Shown here: positions 35,961 to 48,254 of the stretch, piece after piece
Numbering within the stretch: position 1 is the stretch's first letter
How the letters are laid out: each line of letters opens with the position of its first letter
NCBI RefSeq assembly: GCF_036323735.1
Contig: NC_086024.1
Span: 67,452,424 to 67,516,423, forward strand
Origin: Rattus norvegicus
Lineage: Eukaryota; Chordata; Mammalia; Rodentia; Muridae
Reading direction: 5' to 3'
Length of the DNA: 64,000 nt
Program-made: the position numbers and the translations under genes
Notes under the pieces: generated by a model
Seen by the model: only the letters and a program-made list of their open reading frames with translations
Databases searched by the model: none
What the model was told of the DNA's origin: nothing

Positions 35961-36404
35961 GAGTTGATACTAAGGACTCTTTCTAGATTGTCTTCCTAAC
36001 TCACCATCCCAGCATTGTATAAATTAGAAAGCCACAGTTGCTTTGAGTGCTCAAGTTAACACAGCTTGTTAGAGGAGGCATTAGAACATGACTTTCCAGT
36101 TCAATGCTTTTCCCAGTGTGAAGTTCTGCCTCCAGTCACCTAATGGGATCACTACGAAATGAGACATAAAATAGGTAAGTTCCATAAAGAAACAAATGTT
36201 GGGAATGTGAGATGAGCTGTGGGCCTGGGGAAGCTCCCACAGATTGTGGGGGGATGTAAGATGAACTGAAGCAGTGCTGAGGCAAGTTTCTCTAACTTGA
36301 CTCCTGCTGAGGTCAGAGCCATTGTGACAGGTGGCATGTTCCAAAGACAACAAAGGTGCATGTCTCATACGCTTGACTTGTAGAAAAGTACCTAAGTATT
36401 TAAA

Positions 36405-36500
36405 ATCACACTTATTTATGTGTGTGCATGTATGTGCGACAGCATGCAAATAGAGGTCAAAGGACAGGTTGCTAGATTTAGTTCTCTCTTTCCAACATGT
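36405..36500 (-). mobile_element. B3/B4-type SINE fragment, antisense
   Basis: 'gtgtgcatgtatgtgcgacagcatgcaaatagaggtcaaaggacag...ttctctctttccaacatgtg' is the antisense half of a B3/B4-type SINE; same block as 28590-28682. Confidence 0.65.
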
Positions 36501-36849
36501 GCATTTTTATTATGACCTCAGAAAGAGGTGTTGTCTTATTTACTCCCTTGACTGTAAACTGGCAAAGGACTTTCTAGTAACTTGTAGAGTGCGGCTAAAG
36601 AGGCTGTGTGTGATTTCTAATGCTAAGTTAAGAAAAATCAATAAAGTATCTGTTTTCTCAGAATGCTTGGTGCTGGGAAAGAAAGTGAGGGAAATTTAAT
36701 GCCATGTAATAATTCTGATATCCTGAGACTGCCATTCTGAACCACACACATGTAGCCTCTTGAATGGGGAGTCACACATGCACTTAGTTTTCAAGGCTCC
36801 CACCAGTGCATTTATCCTTTAGAAATTACTTAAGAAATGTTCTAGGGAG

Positions 36850-37210
36850 GCTACTCTATATTTTAAAAAGAGGATTATTTAGCTTACAGTTTTGGAGTCT
36901 AAGAGCCCAATATGGGGCTTTTCCATCTATTGTGCTTCTGATGAGGGCCTAAGGACAAATGCTATCACAGTAGGAGTGCCCGTGCCTTTGAGAGATTATG
37001 TCACCAGACAGGACATCAGAGCTCTATTTCTATAATAACTTACTTTGCAAGAGTTTATAAGTATCCCAAGAGAGCAACCTAACTTCTTTTTATAAATAGC
37101 TCTTTCTCAGTGACCTAAAGACCAACAGTGTTGAAAGGTTCTGTCTCATAACCCAGTACTACAACTTTGGGAACAAAGTTTCCATCTTTTGGAGGACAAA
37201 CTACATGGCA
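36850..37210 (-). mobile_element. Possible ancient MaLR/ERVL LTR, antisense
   Basis: 'gaggattatttagcttacagttttggagtc', 'gatgagggcctaagga', 'cagtgacctaaagacc' follow the antisense plan of mammalian MaLR-type LTRs. Much decayed. Confidence 0.4.
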
Positions 37211-38084
37211 ACTATAAAACCAGCCTATGTGCCAGACATGTAAATTGGTCCATCTTGAAACTCATCTTGAAATAGGGTAACTCATATGCAAACTCAACAT
37301 TATTTAGTGATCACAGAAGATGCCTTGGTCGAGGAGGAAGAATAATGGTAGAACCAGGCCTGACTTAATTCTAAACTGTGTAAACTGTGACATATGGTAA
37401 AATACAGGCCCATCAGATTCAGGGACAGAACTTAGACTCCAGTTTCCCCTATATTCAGGAACATACTATTCAAGTCTTTCTCAGAGAGAAAATATCATTT
37501 GTTTTGTCCTGGAACATAACCAAATAATTGGATAACTACAACTTAAAAAACTGTGATTCTGAGGTCTCCTGGATGTTGCTCACCTGGACAAGACGGCAGG
37601 CTTCCTTTTGACTGTAGATATTAAATGATAAGTCATGGCATAGCAAAATGGAATATCCAAAATGAATGAACATAATTGATAAGAAAACCTTAGCATACCC
37701 ATTTGGTGCTTCACTACAAAGAAAAATTCTAACTGTGGGAAAGAGATGGTATATGATAGGATATAGACTCTGAATGCTCACCTGAGAAGCACAAGCAGTT
37801 GCCCTATTCCCTAGCGATTTCATTAGCAAAGTAACCAGTCAACATATTCCTTGAGACCTAATGAAGCCAAGTGTCCCTGTCTTAAATCCCTTGCAGACTA
37901 TTGACAGCTCATAATTCATTTCTCTGCTAGATGTCTACAAGTTAACAAAGAACATAGGAAAGACATGGGTATAACGGGTACATGCGACATACTACATGGG
38001 GAAGCATAACTATAGCCACATTTCCTACAGCACCAGCCTTTTACCTTTGTGAGGAGAATCTATACACTTTCTTGAGATTTACAC
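37211..38084. other. No feature recognised
   Basis: A 97-codon antisense frame (37536-37829) has no recognisable domain. Possibly part of the retroelement that carries the dispersed repeat to its right. Confidence 0.4.
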
Positions 38085-38870
38085 TGCTTTGTGTCTCCTT
38101 CTACTAACAAAATATGGTGGAAGAATTTGGAGATTTCTAGACCCAGAACACAAAAAATCTGAGAGCTTCCACTGTCTCTGGTAGACTCCAGGTTCTGGGT
38201 AAGAAGTCTAGCTATCTGGAAAAGGCTTTATACAAGAAGGCCAAGCTTGCCATGTGGAGATACTTGTTAAGGAGAACTTAAGTTCCTTCCAACAGCCCCA
38301 TCCAAGCACCAACTTGACACCATGGAAATAAAATCTTCTTACTAGATTTTCCAACTCCATCCAAGATGTTCTGGTCTGACAAAACAAGCAAAGACATGAA
38401 CTATCTCTGAGACTTGCCTAAATATCAGAATTAAAAAATAAGTAGTTTTGCTGTCTAGTTTGGGTTTTATTGCTGTAACCCATGGTGACCTAGTCACCAT
38501 GACCAAGGCAACCATTATAAAGGAAAACACTTAATTATGGCTGATTTACAGTTTCAGACTTTTAGTCCATCATTACCATGGTGGGAAGCATGGCGGCATA
38601 CAGACAGACCTGAAATTACAGAAGGAGCTGATACTGCTACATCTTTATCTGCAGACAGCAGGTGACTGTGTCTCACAGTGGTCATAGGTTGGACATATAT
38701 AACCTCAACTCCCCCTTCCGCACTAACACTTTTCCTCCAACAAAGACACACCTCTTAATAGTGTCGTTCTTTATAGACAAGCATTCAAACACATGAGTCT
38801 ATGTCAGCTGTACCTATTCAGAACACAATTTTTGTGGACTAGGAAGTGGCTTGCTGTAATAGCTATAAGG
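38085..38870. repeat. Dispersed repeat of unknown family, copy B, split by an MT LTR
   Basis: Colinear with 26490-26930. Similarity stops at about 38451 and resumes at about 38835 ('tggactaggaagtggcttg' against 'tagacaaggaagtaatttg'), on either side of the MT-like LTR. The LTR therefore inserted into this copy. Confidence 0.8.
38452..38827 (-). mobile_element. MT-like (MaLR) LTR, antisense
   Basis: TGTCTAGTTTGGGTTTTATTGCTG..., 'caccatgaccaaggcaacc', 'tttcctccaacaaagacacacctcttaatagtg', '...cctattcagaacaca'. Same family as 13191-13527. The repeat it interrupts shows an empty site at 26.88 kb. Confidence 0.8.
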
Positions 38871-40231
38871 TTGGTCTTTGTGCTGTCACTTTAAAGAAAC
38901 TGGAGTTCTAATTCTACTTTTTTCTTGCTTTAGTGACATCCAGAATGTTATAAATTACTAGCGTGCTGAAAATGTTTGCTTCATCCTTTAGCATAAGTCA
39001 GCATAAGATAATGGTGGAATGGTCAAAGAGGTTTTCTCCATTTTTGCAACTGTCATCTTACATGCTGTCCTTTCCCTAGTGGCTCAGGGACACCATGTTT
39101 CCTAATAAGTAAACTCATTCCTCATGTGTCCACTCTCATTTCCTTGATCTTCCTGAGCCAAATTTTCCTCAAAGACTCATTGTGATAATAAAATATTAAT
39201 ATTAATACAACACTAAATATTTATTATGTATACTTTACAATATTATTTAGTTTTTAAAAGGATACAAATTATATATCAGTGTGGGATAGAACTAGAAAAT
39301 CAGAACTAATGAAAGAAACTTTTTGGTTTAGAATTTACACAGTAGCAGTGTAAATCTAAACGAGCATCTGTAGATTCTTCTCATGAAGGCAAAAGGTTGG
39401 TGTAGTAGGACATATGGCTGCAGTTATGCTTGGCAGGGTAGTAATGATTCTAGTAAGCTCTAGAGTTAGAAAAAGCTGTATCTATGCTAATGTACTACAG
39501 GGACAGGGGCAGTAGAAAATGCCTAGACTGATCTTCATAAGAAAAGGGAGGCCTCAGCAGCTGAATCCAAGTGCATGACAAGTGGTGAGAATCTTCTCAC
39601 AGTGAAGATGGCAAAGAATGTTCAAAAGACCTGAACAAAGTTTTATTTGATGCTTTGTTGCAATGAACATTTTGTCCTAGTTCTTGATTTGCAACAGAAA
39701 CAAAGTTAATGAATTATCTCTTTGTGTGTGCATGTATGTAATTATGTATATCTACATGTATTCACACATATATAAGTGCCTGCTTCAAGAGGGAGCAGAC
39801 CTGGTAATGAGTAGGAGAAGAAATAGAAGCAAGAACTATGAGAACATCATCAACCAACAGAGACTGGAGGAGAACTATGGATTTCAACCAGAAAAAGAAT
39901 GTTGTGTGTCTCATGACTTCTGGAACTCCACCTGTCCTACAAACTACACAGGTCATAGTTATGTATCTGGAAGGACATTTCAAAGGTTAAAATTCATTAT
40001 TAGCTATCTTGTGGTGCTGAGGATGATTTTCTTCTGTTCTTTTAATTATCTGTGTCTTCTTAAATTAGCATTATTTTGACATAAGAAATTTTATATTTAA
40101 AAAATTATCATTATTAAGAGCCTTTTCAGCTTTAGCTACAAAGTTGGGAAGAATTTCCCAAATCAACATTACACATAGTTGTTAATATATAATGAATAAT
40201 TGTGGCAAATGGGTGCAGGCACATGTACACT
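38871..40231. other. No feature recognised
   Basis: AT-rich DNA. A 131-codon plus frame (39684-40079) has no recognisable product, and its Met-rich start lies in TA/TG-rich sequence. No splice-bounded coding pattern seen. Confidence 0.45.
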
Positions 40232-40439
40232 CTTTTTTTTTTTACATTTTTTTCTTTTATTGAATTTTTTAAAATTAACATTTTAAATGTTATCCACTTT
40301 CCCATTTTCCCCTCTAGAAACCTGCTATTCCATTCTTCCTCCCCCTGCTTCTGTGATGGTGCTCCCTCACACACCCACTCTCTCCCAACCCCCCTCTTTG
40401 ACATTTCCCTACACTGGAGCATTGAGTCTTAACAGATTT

Positions 40440-42430
40440 GGAAAGAGTGGGCATCCTTGTTTGGTCCCCGATTTTCATGGAATTGCTTCAAGTTTCTCTC
40501 CATTTAGTTTGATGTTGACTACTAGTTTGCTGTATATTACTTTTACTATGTTTAGGAATGGCCTTGACTTTCTGATCTTTCCAAGACTCTTAGCATGAAG
40601 GGGTGGTGAATTTTGTGAAATGCTTTCTTAGCATCTAATGGGATGATCATGTGTAGTTTTTTGTTTGTTTGTTTGTTTCTTGCTTTGAGTTTGTTTATAC
40701 AGTGGATTATGTTGATGGACTTCTGAATACTGAACCATCCCTGCATCCCTGTGATGAAACCTACTTGGTCATGATGGATGATTGCTTTGATGTGTTCTTG
40801 GATTCAGTTTTTGAAAATTTTATTCAGTATTTTGGCATCAATATTCATGAGGGAAATTGATCTGAAGTTCTCTTTTTGTGTACGGGCTTTGTGTGGTTTA
40901 TGTATAAGTGTAATTGTGGCTTCATAGAAGGAATTGGGTAGTATTCCTTCTCTTTCTATTTTGTGGAATAGTTTGAAGAGTTTTGGTATTAAGTCTTCTT
41001 TGAAGGTCTGATAGAATTCTGCACTTAACCCATCTGGTCCTGGGCTCTTTTTGGTTGGAAGACTTTTAATGACTGCTTCTCTTTCTTTAGGGGTTATGGG
41101 ACTGTTTAGATGCTTCATCTGATCCTGATTTAACTTTGGTACCTGGTATCTGTCTAGAAAATTGTCTATTTCATTCAGATTTTCCAGTTTTGTTGAGTAT
41201 AGGCTTTTGTAGTAGGATCTAATATTGTTTTGAATTTCCTCAGTTTCTGTTGTTATGTCTCCCTTTTCATTTCTGATATGTTAATTAGGATACACTCTCC
41301 GTGACCTCTGGTAGTATCACTAAGCATTTAACTATCTTGCTGATTTTCTCAAAGGACCAGCTCCTCTTTTTGTTGATTCTTTGTATAGTTCTTTTCATTT
41401 TTACTTGGTTGTTTTCACCTATGAGTTTGATAATTTCCAGCTGTCTACTCCTCTTGGGTGTATTTGCTTCTCTTGGCTCTAGAGCTTTCAGTAGTGCTGT
41501 CAAGCTGCTAGTATATGCTCTCTCCAGTTTCTTTTTGGAGGCACTGAGAGCAATGGGCTTGTCTCTTCCTTTCATTGTGTCCCATAAGTTTTGCTATGTT
41601 GTGTCTTCATTTTCATTAAGTTCTAAAAAATTTTTCATTCCTTTGTTTATTACATCCTTGTCCATGGTATCATTGAGAATAGCATTGTTCAGCTTCCACG
41701 TATATGTGGGCTTTCTGTTATTTTTGTTGTTATTGAAGACCAGCCCTCATCCATGGTGATCTGATTGGATGCATGGGATTATTTCAATTTTCTTGTATCT
41801 GTTGAGACCTGTTTTGTGACTGATTATATGGTCAACTTTGGAGAAGGAACCATGAGGTGCTGAGAAGAAGGTATTTTTTTTTTTAGGATGAAATATGCTA
41901 TAGATATCTGTTAAATCCATTTGGTTCATTAACTTCTGTTAGTTTCACTCTGTCTCTATGTAGTTTCTGTTCCCATGATCTGTCCATTGCTAACAGCAGA
42001 GTGTTGAAATCTCCCACTATTATTGTGTGAGGTGCGATGTATGCTTTGAGCTTTAGTAAAATTTCTTTTATGAATGTGGGTGCCCTTGCATTTGGAGCAT
42101 AGATGTTCAGAATTGAGAGTTCATCCAGGTAATTTTTTTCTTTTGATAAATATGAGGTGTCTTTCCTTATCTTTCTTGTTTGAAAAAACCAAAATTTTAT
42201 TTGATATTAGAATGGCTACTACAGCTTTTTTCTTGGGACCATTTGCTTGGAAAATTTTTTCTCAGCCTTTTACTCTAAGGCAGTGTCTGTCTTTGTCACT
42301 GAGGTGCGTTTCTTGTATGCAACAAAATGTTCATCCTGTTTACATTCCCAGTCTGTTCGTCTATGTCTTTTTATTGGGAAATTGAGTCAATTGATGTTAA
42401 GAGATATTAAGGAATATTGATTGTTGTTTC
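40440..42430 (-). pseudogene. L1 ORF2 remnant (endonuclease to RT), decayed
   Basis: Only pieces stay open: 41747-41929 (endonuclease end, 'MDLTDIYSIFHPK'), 41285-41575 (linker), 40804-41118 (RT, 'KSPGPDGLSAEFYQTF' and 'NSFYEATITLIHKPHK') and 40552-40746. The RT active site and everything after it is lost in the internal deletion, so no activity is possible. Confidence 0.9.
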
Positions 42431-42519
42431 CTTTTCATTTTTGTTGTTAAAGGTAGAATCATGTTTGTGTGGCTATCTTCTTTTGGGTTTGTTTAAAGAA
42501 AATTACTTACTTCCTTTTT

Positions 42520-43450
42520 CTAGGAGGTAGTTCCCCTCCTTGTGTTGGAGTTTTCCATGTATTATCTTTTGTAGGGCTGGATTTGTGGAATGTTATTGTT
42601 TAAATTTGGTTTTGTCATGGAATATCTTGGTTTTTCCATCCATGGTAATTGGGAGTTTTTCTAGGCTGGTTTTTGTGTTCTCTTAGGGTCCATATGGCAT
42701 TTGCCCAGGATCTTCTGGCTTCCATATTCTCTGTTGAGAAGTCTTATATAATTCTAATAGTTCTGCCTTTATAAGCTACTTGACCTTTTTCCCTTACTGC
42801 TTTTAATATTCTTTCTTTGTTTTGTTCATTTTTGTGTTTTGACTATTATGTGACAGGAGGAATTTCTTCTCTGGTCCAATCTATTTGGAGTCCTGTAGGC
42901 TTCTTGTATGTTCAATGGCATCTCTTTCTTTAGGTTAGGGAAGGTTCCTTCTATAATTTTGTTGAAGATATTTACTGGCCCTGTAAGTTGGGAATCTTCC
43001 CTCTCTTCTATTCCTATTATCTTTATGTTTGATCTTCTCATTGTGTCTTGGATTTTCTGGATGTTTTGGGTTAGGAGCATTTTGCATTTTACGCTATCTT
43101 TGATAGTCATATCTATGTTTTCTATAGTATTTTCTACCCCTGAGATTCTCTCTTCAATCTCTTGTATTCTGTTAGTGAGGCTTGTGTCTATGACTCCTGA
43201 TCTCTTTCTTAGGTTTTCTATCTCCAGGGCTGTCTCTCTTTGTGATTTCTTTATTGTTTTTGCTTCCATTTTTAGATCTTAGATTGTTTTGTTCAATTCC
43301 TTCACGTGTTTGGTTGTGTTTTCCTGTAATTCTTTAAGGAATTTTTGTGTTTCCCCTTTAAGGGCTTCGACTTGTTTACCTGTGTTCTCCTATATTTTTT
43401 TAAAGGAGTTATTTATGTCCTTCTTAAAGTCCTCTATCATCATCATGCGA
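42520..43450 (-). pseudogene. L1 ORF1 remnant
   Basis: The longest open piece, 42826-43269 (147 codons), holds the coiled-coil end and RRM ('MRRSNIKIIGIEEREDSQL') up to 'EAYRTPNRLDQRRN'. Flanking parts of ORF1 are recognisable but frameshifted; the N-terminus near 43450 ends in a broken start region. Confidence 0.88.
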
Positions 43451-43459
43451 TATGATTTT

Positions 43460-43965
43460 TAATCCAAATCTTGCTTTTCTGATGTGTCGGGGTATCCAAT
43501 ACTTGTGGTGGGAGATCTGGGTTCGGATGATACCAAGTAGTCTAGGTTTCTCTTGCTTAGGTTCTTATGCTTGCCTTTTGAAATTTGGTTGTCTCTGATA
43601 TTAGTTTGTCTTGCTGTCTCTGACTGGATCTTGTCTCTCCTGTGGGCTTGCTAGCCTATGATCTTAGAGGTGAGAGTGCTCTTGGGACACCAGCTCACTC
43701 TGGGTAGGTTTTGGGTCTGGAGGCCTGTGGGACAACCTTAGCTTTGGGTGCAGATAGAGACTTGATGGGTCCTATTCCAGGCCACCCTGTGGCTCCCGTA
43801 TCCTACATGCTACCAGTGGGTTTCTCTTTGGACAGTCAGTGGAGTGAAAGTAGGGCCCCACATGTGGGTTAGGAGTGAGAGCACTCCTGGGAGACTTTCT
43901 CCTGGCAGGTTTTGGGTCTGGAGGACTGTGCGACAGCCCCAGCTCTGGGAGGAGATGGAGACTGA
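43460..43965 (-). promoter_or_regulatory. L1 5' UTR with two promoter monomers
   Basis: Two tandem units about 205 bp apart share 'gttttgggtctggagg' and 'gagagtgctc/gagagcactc' blocks (starting about 43671 and 43876). They end near the ORF1 start. Murid L1 promoters are built from such tandem monomers. This one is old and interrupted, so activity is unlikely. Confidence 0.8.
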
Positions 43966-43974
43966 GAACCATTT

Positions 43975-44610
43975 TAATTTTTATCTTTAATTTTTATTTA
44001 TTAGTTTAAACATTTTTTTCATACAGTATACTTCGATCACATTCTTTCTTATTCCGAAACCCCTCCTAAATCTTCCAACCTCTGTATCCACCAAATTTTT
44101 CATTTGTCTTTCTCCAAAATCAAAAGAAATAAACAAGGCATTCAAAAAGATAAAAATTATGGCACCAAACAAAACAACAACAATAAAGACAAAAGCCAAA
44201 CCAAAAATCCTGGAGTCTGTTTTGGGTTGGCCAACAGTTCCTGATCATGGGGCCTGCCTTAGAAATGTGGTAGATATACCCATTGCCACTCTATTGCAGA
44301 AAACTGATATTTCTCTTTCCAGCCACTATCAATTGCGAAGAACTTATTAGAGGTGGAACTTTGTGCTGGGATCTTGTCCTCTTTGAACTTGTGCAGGTTT
44401 TGTATATACTGCACCCACCTTTGTGAATTTATATGTCCATCAACCCTGTTGTACCTGGAAGACACAATTTCCAGTTATCTCCCAGCCCTGTCTTTTACTA
44501 CTTTTCTCCTCCTGCATAGAGCCCTGAACCTTAAGTCAAGGTTGTTGATAAAAACATCACATTTAGGGCTGAGTACTCTAAAATCTCTCACTCTCTGTAA
44601 ATTATCCAAA
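43975..44610 (-). mobile_element. Lx L1 3' UTR fragment, antisense
   Basis: Antisense Lx pattern: T-rich tail 'tatttattagtttaaacattt', 'cctcctaaatcttccaacc', 'agtctgttttgggttggccaac', 'gatcatggggcctgcctta', 'tgtgcaggttttgtatatac', 'ggaagacaca'. No coding part. Confidence 0.85.
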
Positions 44611-44654
44611 CTAGAACAAATCCTGAGTCAGGAAAGTAGACAATAATAATGAAT

Positions 44655-44910
44655 AAGATCTCCCAGTCTTCAGTGTTTACACTGTGGCAGGCCCTATTCT
44701 AAGTATTAAACTCTAAGAATCACAGGCGTCCTTAGATTAGGAACTTGAGTCAGGCCCACATTACCACCGTCTTACAGACTTCAGAAGCTGAGGCACAGAG
44801 ACATTAAACAAGTCATGCAAGTTTTCACAAGTGGTCGATTTTGAAACCAGATGGTCAGTAAGACCCAGATTTCAGGATCTGCATTCCAACTAACTGCTCC
44901 GTTATGGTAG
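44655..44910 (+). mobile_element. MIR (tRNA-derived ancient SINE)
   Basis: The core 'cttacagacttcagaagctgaggcacagagacattaaacaagtcatgcaag' followed by 'attttgaaaccagat...cccagatttcaggatctgcattcc' is the MIR plan. Pan-mammalian age. No A-tail, as expected. Confidence 0.88.
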
Positions 44911-46237
44911 TTGCTCAGTAAATGGAGGGAAAATAAAGAAATAAAAGAAAGTATGGTAACAGAAGGAGAAAAACCGAGTCATTTCTCTTAAGCATTCTTT
45001 CTCTTTTCCTTCTTTGAAGAAGGGATGCGTAAGAAGTTAATAATTCCCTCAGAATTCACTTGAGAGTCCCTTGAAAGTGGGTAACTATCTGTCTCTGTGG
45101 TAATCACAGGTATAAAAATTGTACTCTGGTACCCACGTCATAACTTTTCGCATTAGATGGGTCATTTGGGGTCCACCGTATGTACATTCAGCCTGTTAGA
45201 AATGTTTCCCAAAGAGGTTTCTCCAAATCTGAAACACAAGGGGGCAGTATTTCAACAGCTCTGGGATTTTGGACACATAAAGTATGCTTCCAGTGATTTC
45301 TACAGGGGAAAAAATCTTGTTGGACTGATTATTTCAACTAAAGAATTTTAGAGTCCAGGGAAGGATGCATTTTAATGACTCCAGGGAACAGATGAAATTA
45401 AACGCATTATCCAGGATTTTCTTTCCTAGCCTCCTTTCACCTGCCTTTGCCGAGTTTATGTCGGCTGCAGGAATTTTGCCCCATGCCTTAAATCACACTC
45501 TTTGCTGGAGAACCAAGGACCAGAAAAATTCACAGTAGCTTGTTTTGGTGCAGATTTTCCAAGGTCACCTTCCAATAGGATAAACTTATGATATGCTGGA
45601 AACTCTGTGTCCAGACAACTCATTTACTGCTGGAGAGAAATACCACTTAAGTGGAAAACAAACTCCATCCTGGTGGTCTACTGCTGGTGACACTTTTTTT
45701 TAAGGGAACTTTTTTGTAATTTATTGTTGGGCCTACTTAGCCACTTTTGTTAATAAATTTTTCCAGACCCAAGATTTTTGTTTCAAAATCCCCTCATCCA
45801 GCCAAAAATATCATTTTGCATGTTTTATAATTTCTGCATTAATGAATCTAATAGTTTAATCATAATTATGCTAAATATTACATAGGTTGTCGTAGATAAT
45901 ATCACTTTCCACCACATTTCAATCTCCTACTGCCTATAGCATAAACTTAGATCATAGATTTAGGTCTATTTTTATTAGAAAATTTTAAATCACAATCTGA
46001 AAAAACTCCCTCCCAGATTTAGTAGTATGCCATTATCATTTACTGAGATATTATGAGTATATGAGTCAGTTATGTTTTGATTGCTTAAGTCTAGATTTGA
46101 CTGGAGTCAACACAAGGCTCACCTGCCTTTTTTTTTTAATTTTTTTTTACCTCTGTGATATCTGATCTTCCCCAAAACCTTGCAAAAAAAACTTTGCTAA
46201 CTTTGCAAATGAGGAAATAGACTGGTTAAAAATGTGC
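44911..46237. other. No feature recognised
   Basis: Single-copy-looking, AT-rich toward 45700-46200. The DNA at 45160-45700 is less AT-rich and has a 64-codon open frame without recognisable product. Conservation cannot be judged from sequence alone. Confidence 0.45.
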
Positions 46238-47831
46238 TTAACGTCAAGAATCAACAAATGGGACTTCATAAAACTGCAAAGCTTCGTAAGGCAAAGGACA
46301 CTGTCATTAGGAAAAAACTGCAACCAACAGGTTGCGAAAAGATCTTTACCAATCCTACATCAGATAAAGGGCTAATATCCAAAATATACAAAGAACTCAA
46401 GAAGTTAGACTCCAGAGAGCCAAATAACCCTACATGGGCTACAGAGGTAAAACCCCTAATGGACTACAGAGTTAAAAAAAGGAATTCTCAGCTGAGGAAT
46501 ATTGAATGGCTGAGAATCACCTAAAGAAATGTTCACCATCCTTAGTCATCAGGGAAATGCAAATCAAAACAACCCTGAGATTTCACCTCAAACCAGTGAG
46601 AATGGCTAAGATCAAAAACTCAGGTGAAAGCAGATGCTGGTGAGGATGTGGAGAAAGAGGCACACTCCTCCATTGTTGGTGGAATTGCAAACTGGTACAA
46701 CTGCTCTGGAAATCAGTCTGGAGTTTCCTCAGAAATGTGGACATCTCACTATCTGAGGACTCAGCTATACTTCTCCTGGGCATATACCCAAAAGATGCTC
46801 CAATATACAACAAAGACACATGCTTCACTATATTCATAGCAGCCTTATTTATAATAGTCAGCAGTTGGATAGAACCCAGATGCTCTTCAACAGAGGAATG
46901 GATTAAAAAAATGTGGTACATCTACACAATGGAATACTACTCAGCTATCAAAAACAATGATTTCATGAAATTCATAGGCAAATGGATTTAACTAGAAAAT
47001 ATCATTCTGAGTGAGGTAACCCAATCACAGAAAAACACACATGGTATGCACTCACTGGAAAGTGGATATTAGCCTCAAAGCTTAAATTACCCAAGATGCA
47101 ATCCACAGACCACATGAAGGTCAGGAAAGGATGAACAAAATGCTAATGCTTCACTCCTTCTTAAAAGGGGGTACAAAATATTGATAGGAGGGGTTATGGA
47201 GGGAAAGTTTAGAGCAGTGACTAAAGGAATGACCATTCAGAGCCTGCCCCACATGTGGCCCAGATATATACAGCCACCAAAACTAGATAAGTGATGAAGC
47301 TAAGAAATGCATGCTGACAGGAGCCAGATATAGATCTCTCCTGAGAGACACAGTCAGAGCATGTCAAATACAGAGGCAAATCCTAATTCTAGCAGCAAAC
47401 CACCAAAGTGAGAACTGGAATTCCCACCAAAGTGAGAACCGTTGGAGGAATTAGAGAAAGGATTGAAAGAGCTGAAGAGGCTTGCAACCCCATAAGAATA
47501 ACAATGCCAACCAACCAGAGCTTTCAGGGACTAAACTACTACCCAAAGACTATACATGGACTGACCCATGGCTTCAGCTGCATATGTAGCAGAGGATGGC
47601 CTTGTTGGGCACCAATGGAAGGAGATGTCCTTGGTCCTGCCAAGGTATGACCCCCAGTGCAAGGGAATGTAGGGGTGAGTAATAAGGGAGGGTGGATAGG
47701 GAGGGGAACACCCTTATAGAAGAAGAGGAGTGAGAGGGGAGAGGAGGCTTATGGACAGAAAACAGGGACAGGGAATAACATTTGAACTGTAAGTAAAGAA
47801 ATATCCAATAAAAAATACTTAATAAAAAATG
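46238..47831 (+). mobile_element. LINE-1, 5'-truncated, older
   Basis: Starts in late ORF2 ('caagaatcaacaaatgggac'), crosses the Cys/His region, ORF2 end (about 47000) and a 3' UTR to AATAAAAAATACTTAATAAAA (47805-47831). The ORF2 frame is broken (open pieces 46234-46524 and 46737-46991). No target duplication found. Confidence 0.92.
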
Positions 47832-48254
47832 TTCTCAAGGTCATAGAACTAGAACTGTAAAGTTGAGACACCAGACACTACAATCTGAGTTTGGAATATA
47901 CATGGCATCTACATAAAGTCTGCATCCTTTATCCAAGCATTCGCCTCAAGACAGTAGTCCACAACATTGGGTTGACACATTAACTTTTTGAATGAGAGGA
48001 TGGGCTGGAAGCTGGGGTCAGCTTCTTTGTGTCCTATGATGGAAACTCTGAAATTCTATCCATTCTCTAGTCTTCAATGTACGTGGGATGGCCTGGTCTT
48101 ACTTAGCACTGCAGAGATTAGGTTAAAGCTATCTAATGATTTTGTAACTCCTAGAGTTATTTGAAATATCCTGTTACTTATTGTTAAAAAAAAGGTATGC
48201 TTCTGTCTCACTTATTTTTTTTAGTTTCTTTTACCCCACTTAGATTTCATTTTA
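47832..48254. other. No feature recognised
   Basis: Between two L1s of opposite orientation; no repeat or coding signal seen. Confidence 0.5.

Larger units (their letters stand above)
40232..43965 (-). mobile_element. LINE-1 with 5' UTR, internally deleted, older
   Basis: Minus-strand order: 5' UTR monomers (43965-43460), ORF1 (about 43450-42520), ORF2 endonuclease and RT (about 42430-40440), then an abrupt jump at about 40432 to the 3' UTR end and A-tail (T-run at 40232-40262). The whole C-terminal part of ORF2 is missing. Many stops and frameshifts; divergence from the young rat L1s is obvious. Confidence 0.92.

Noticed and set aside
39684..40079. 131-codon open frame as a possible gene
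   Set aside because: No recognisable domain, starts in low-complexity DNA, ends in AT-rich DNA; length is within chance.
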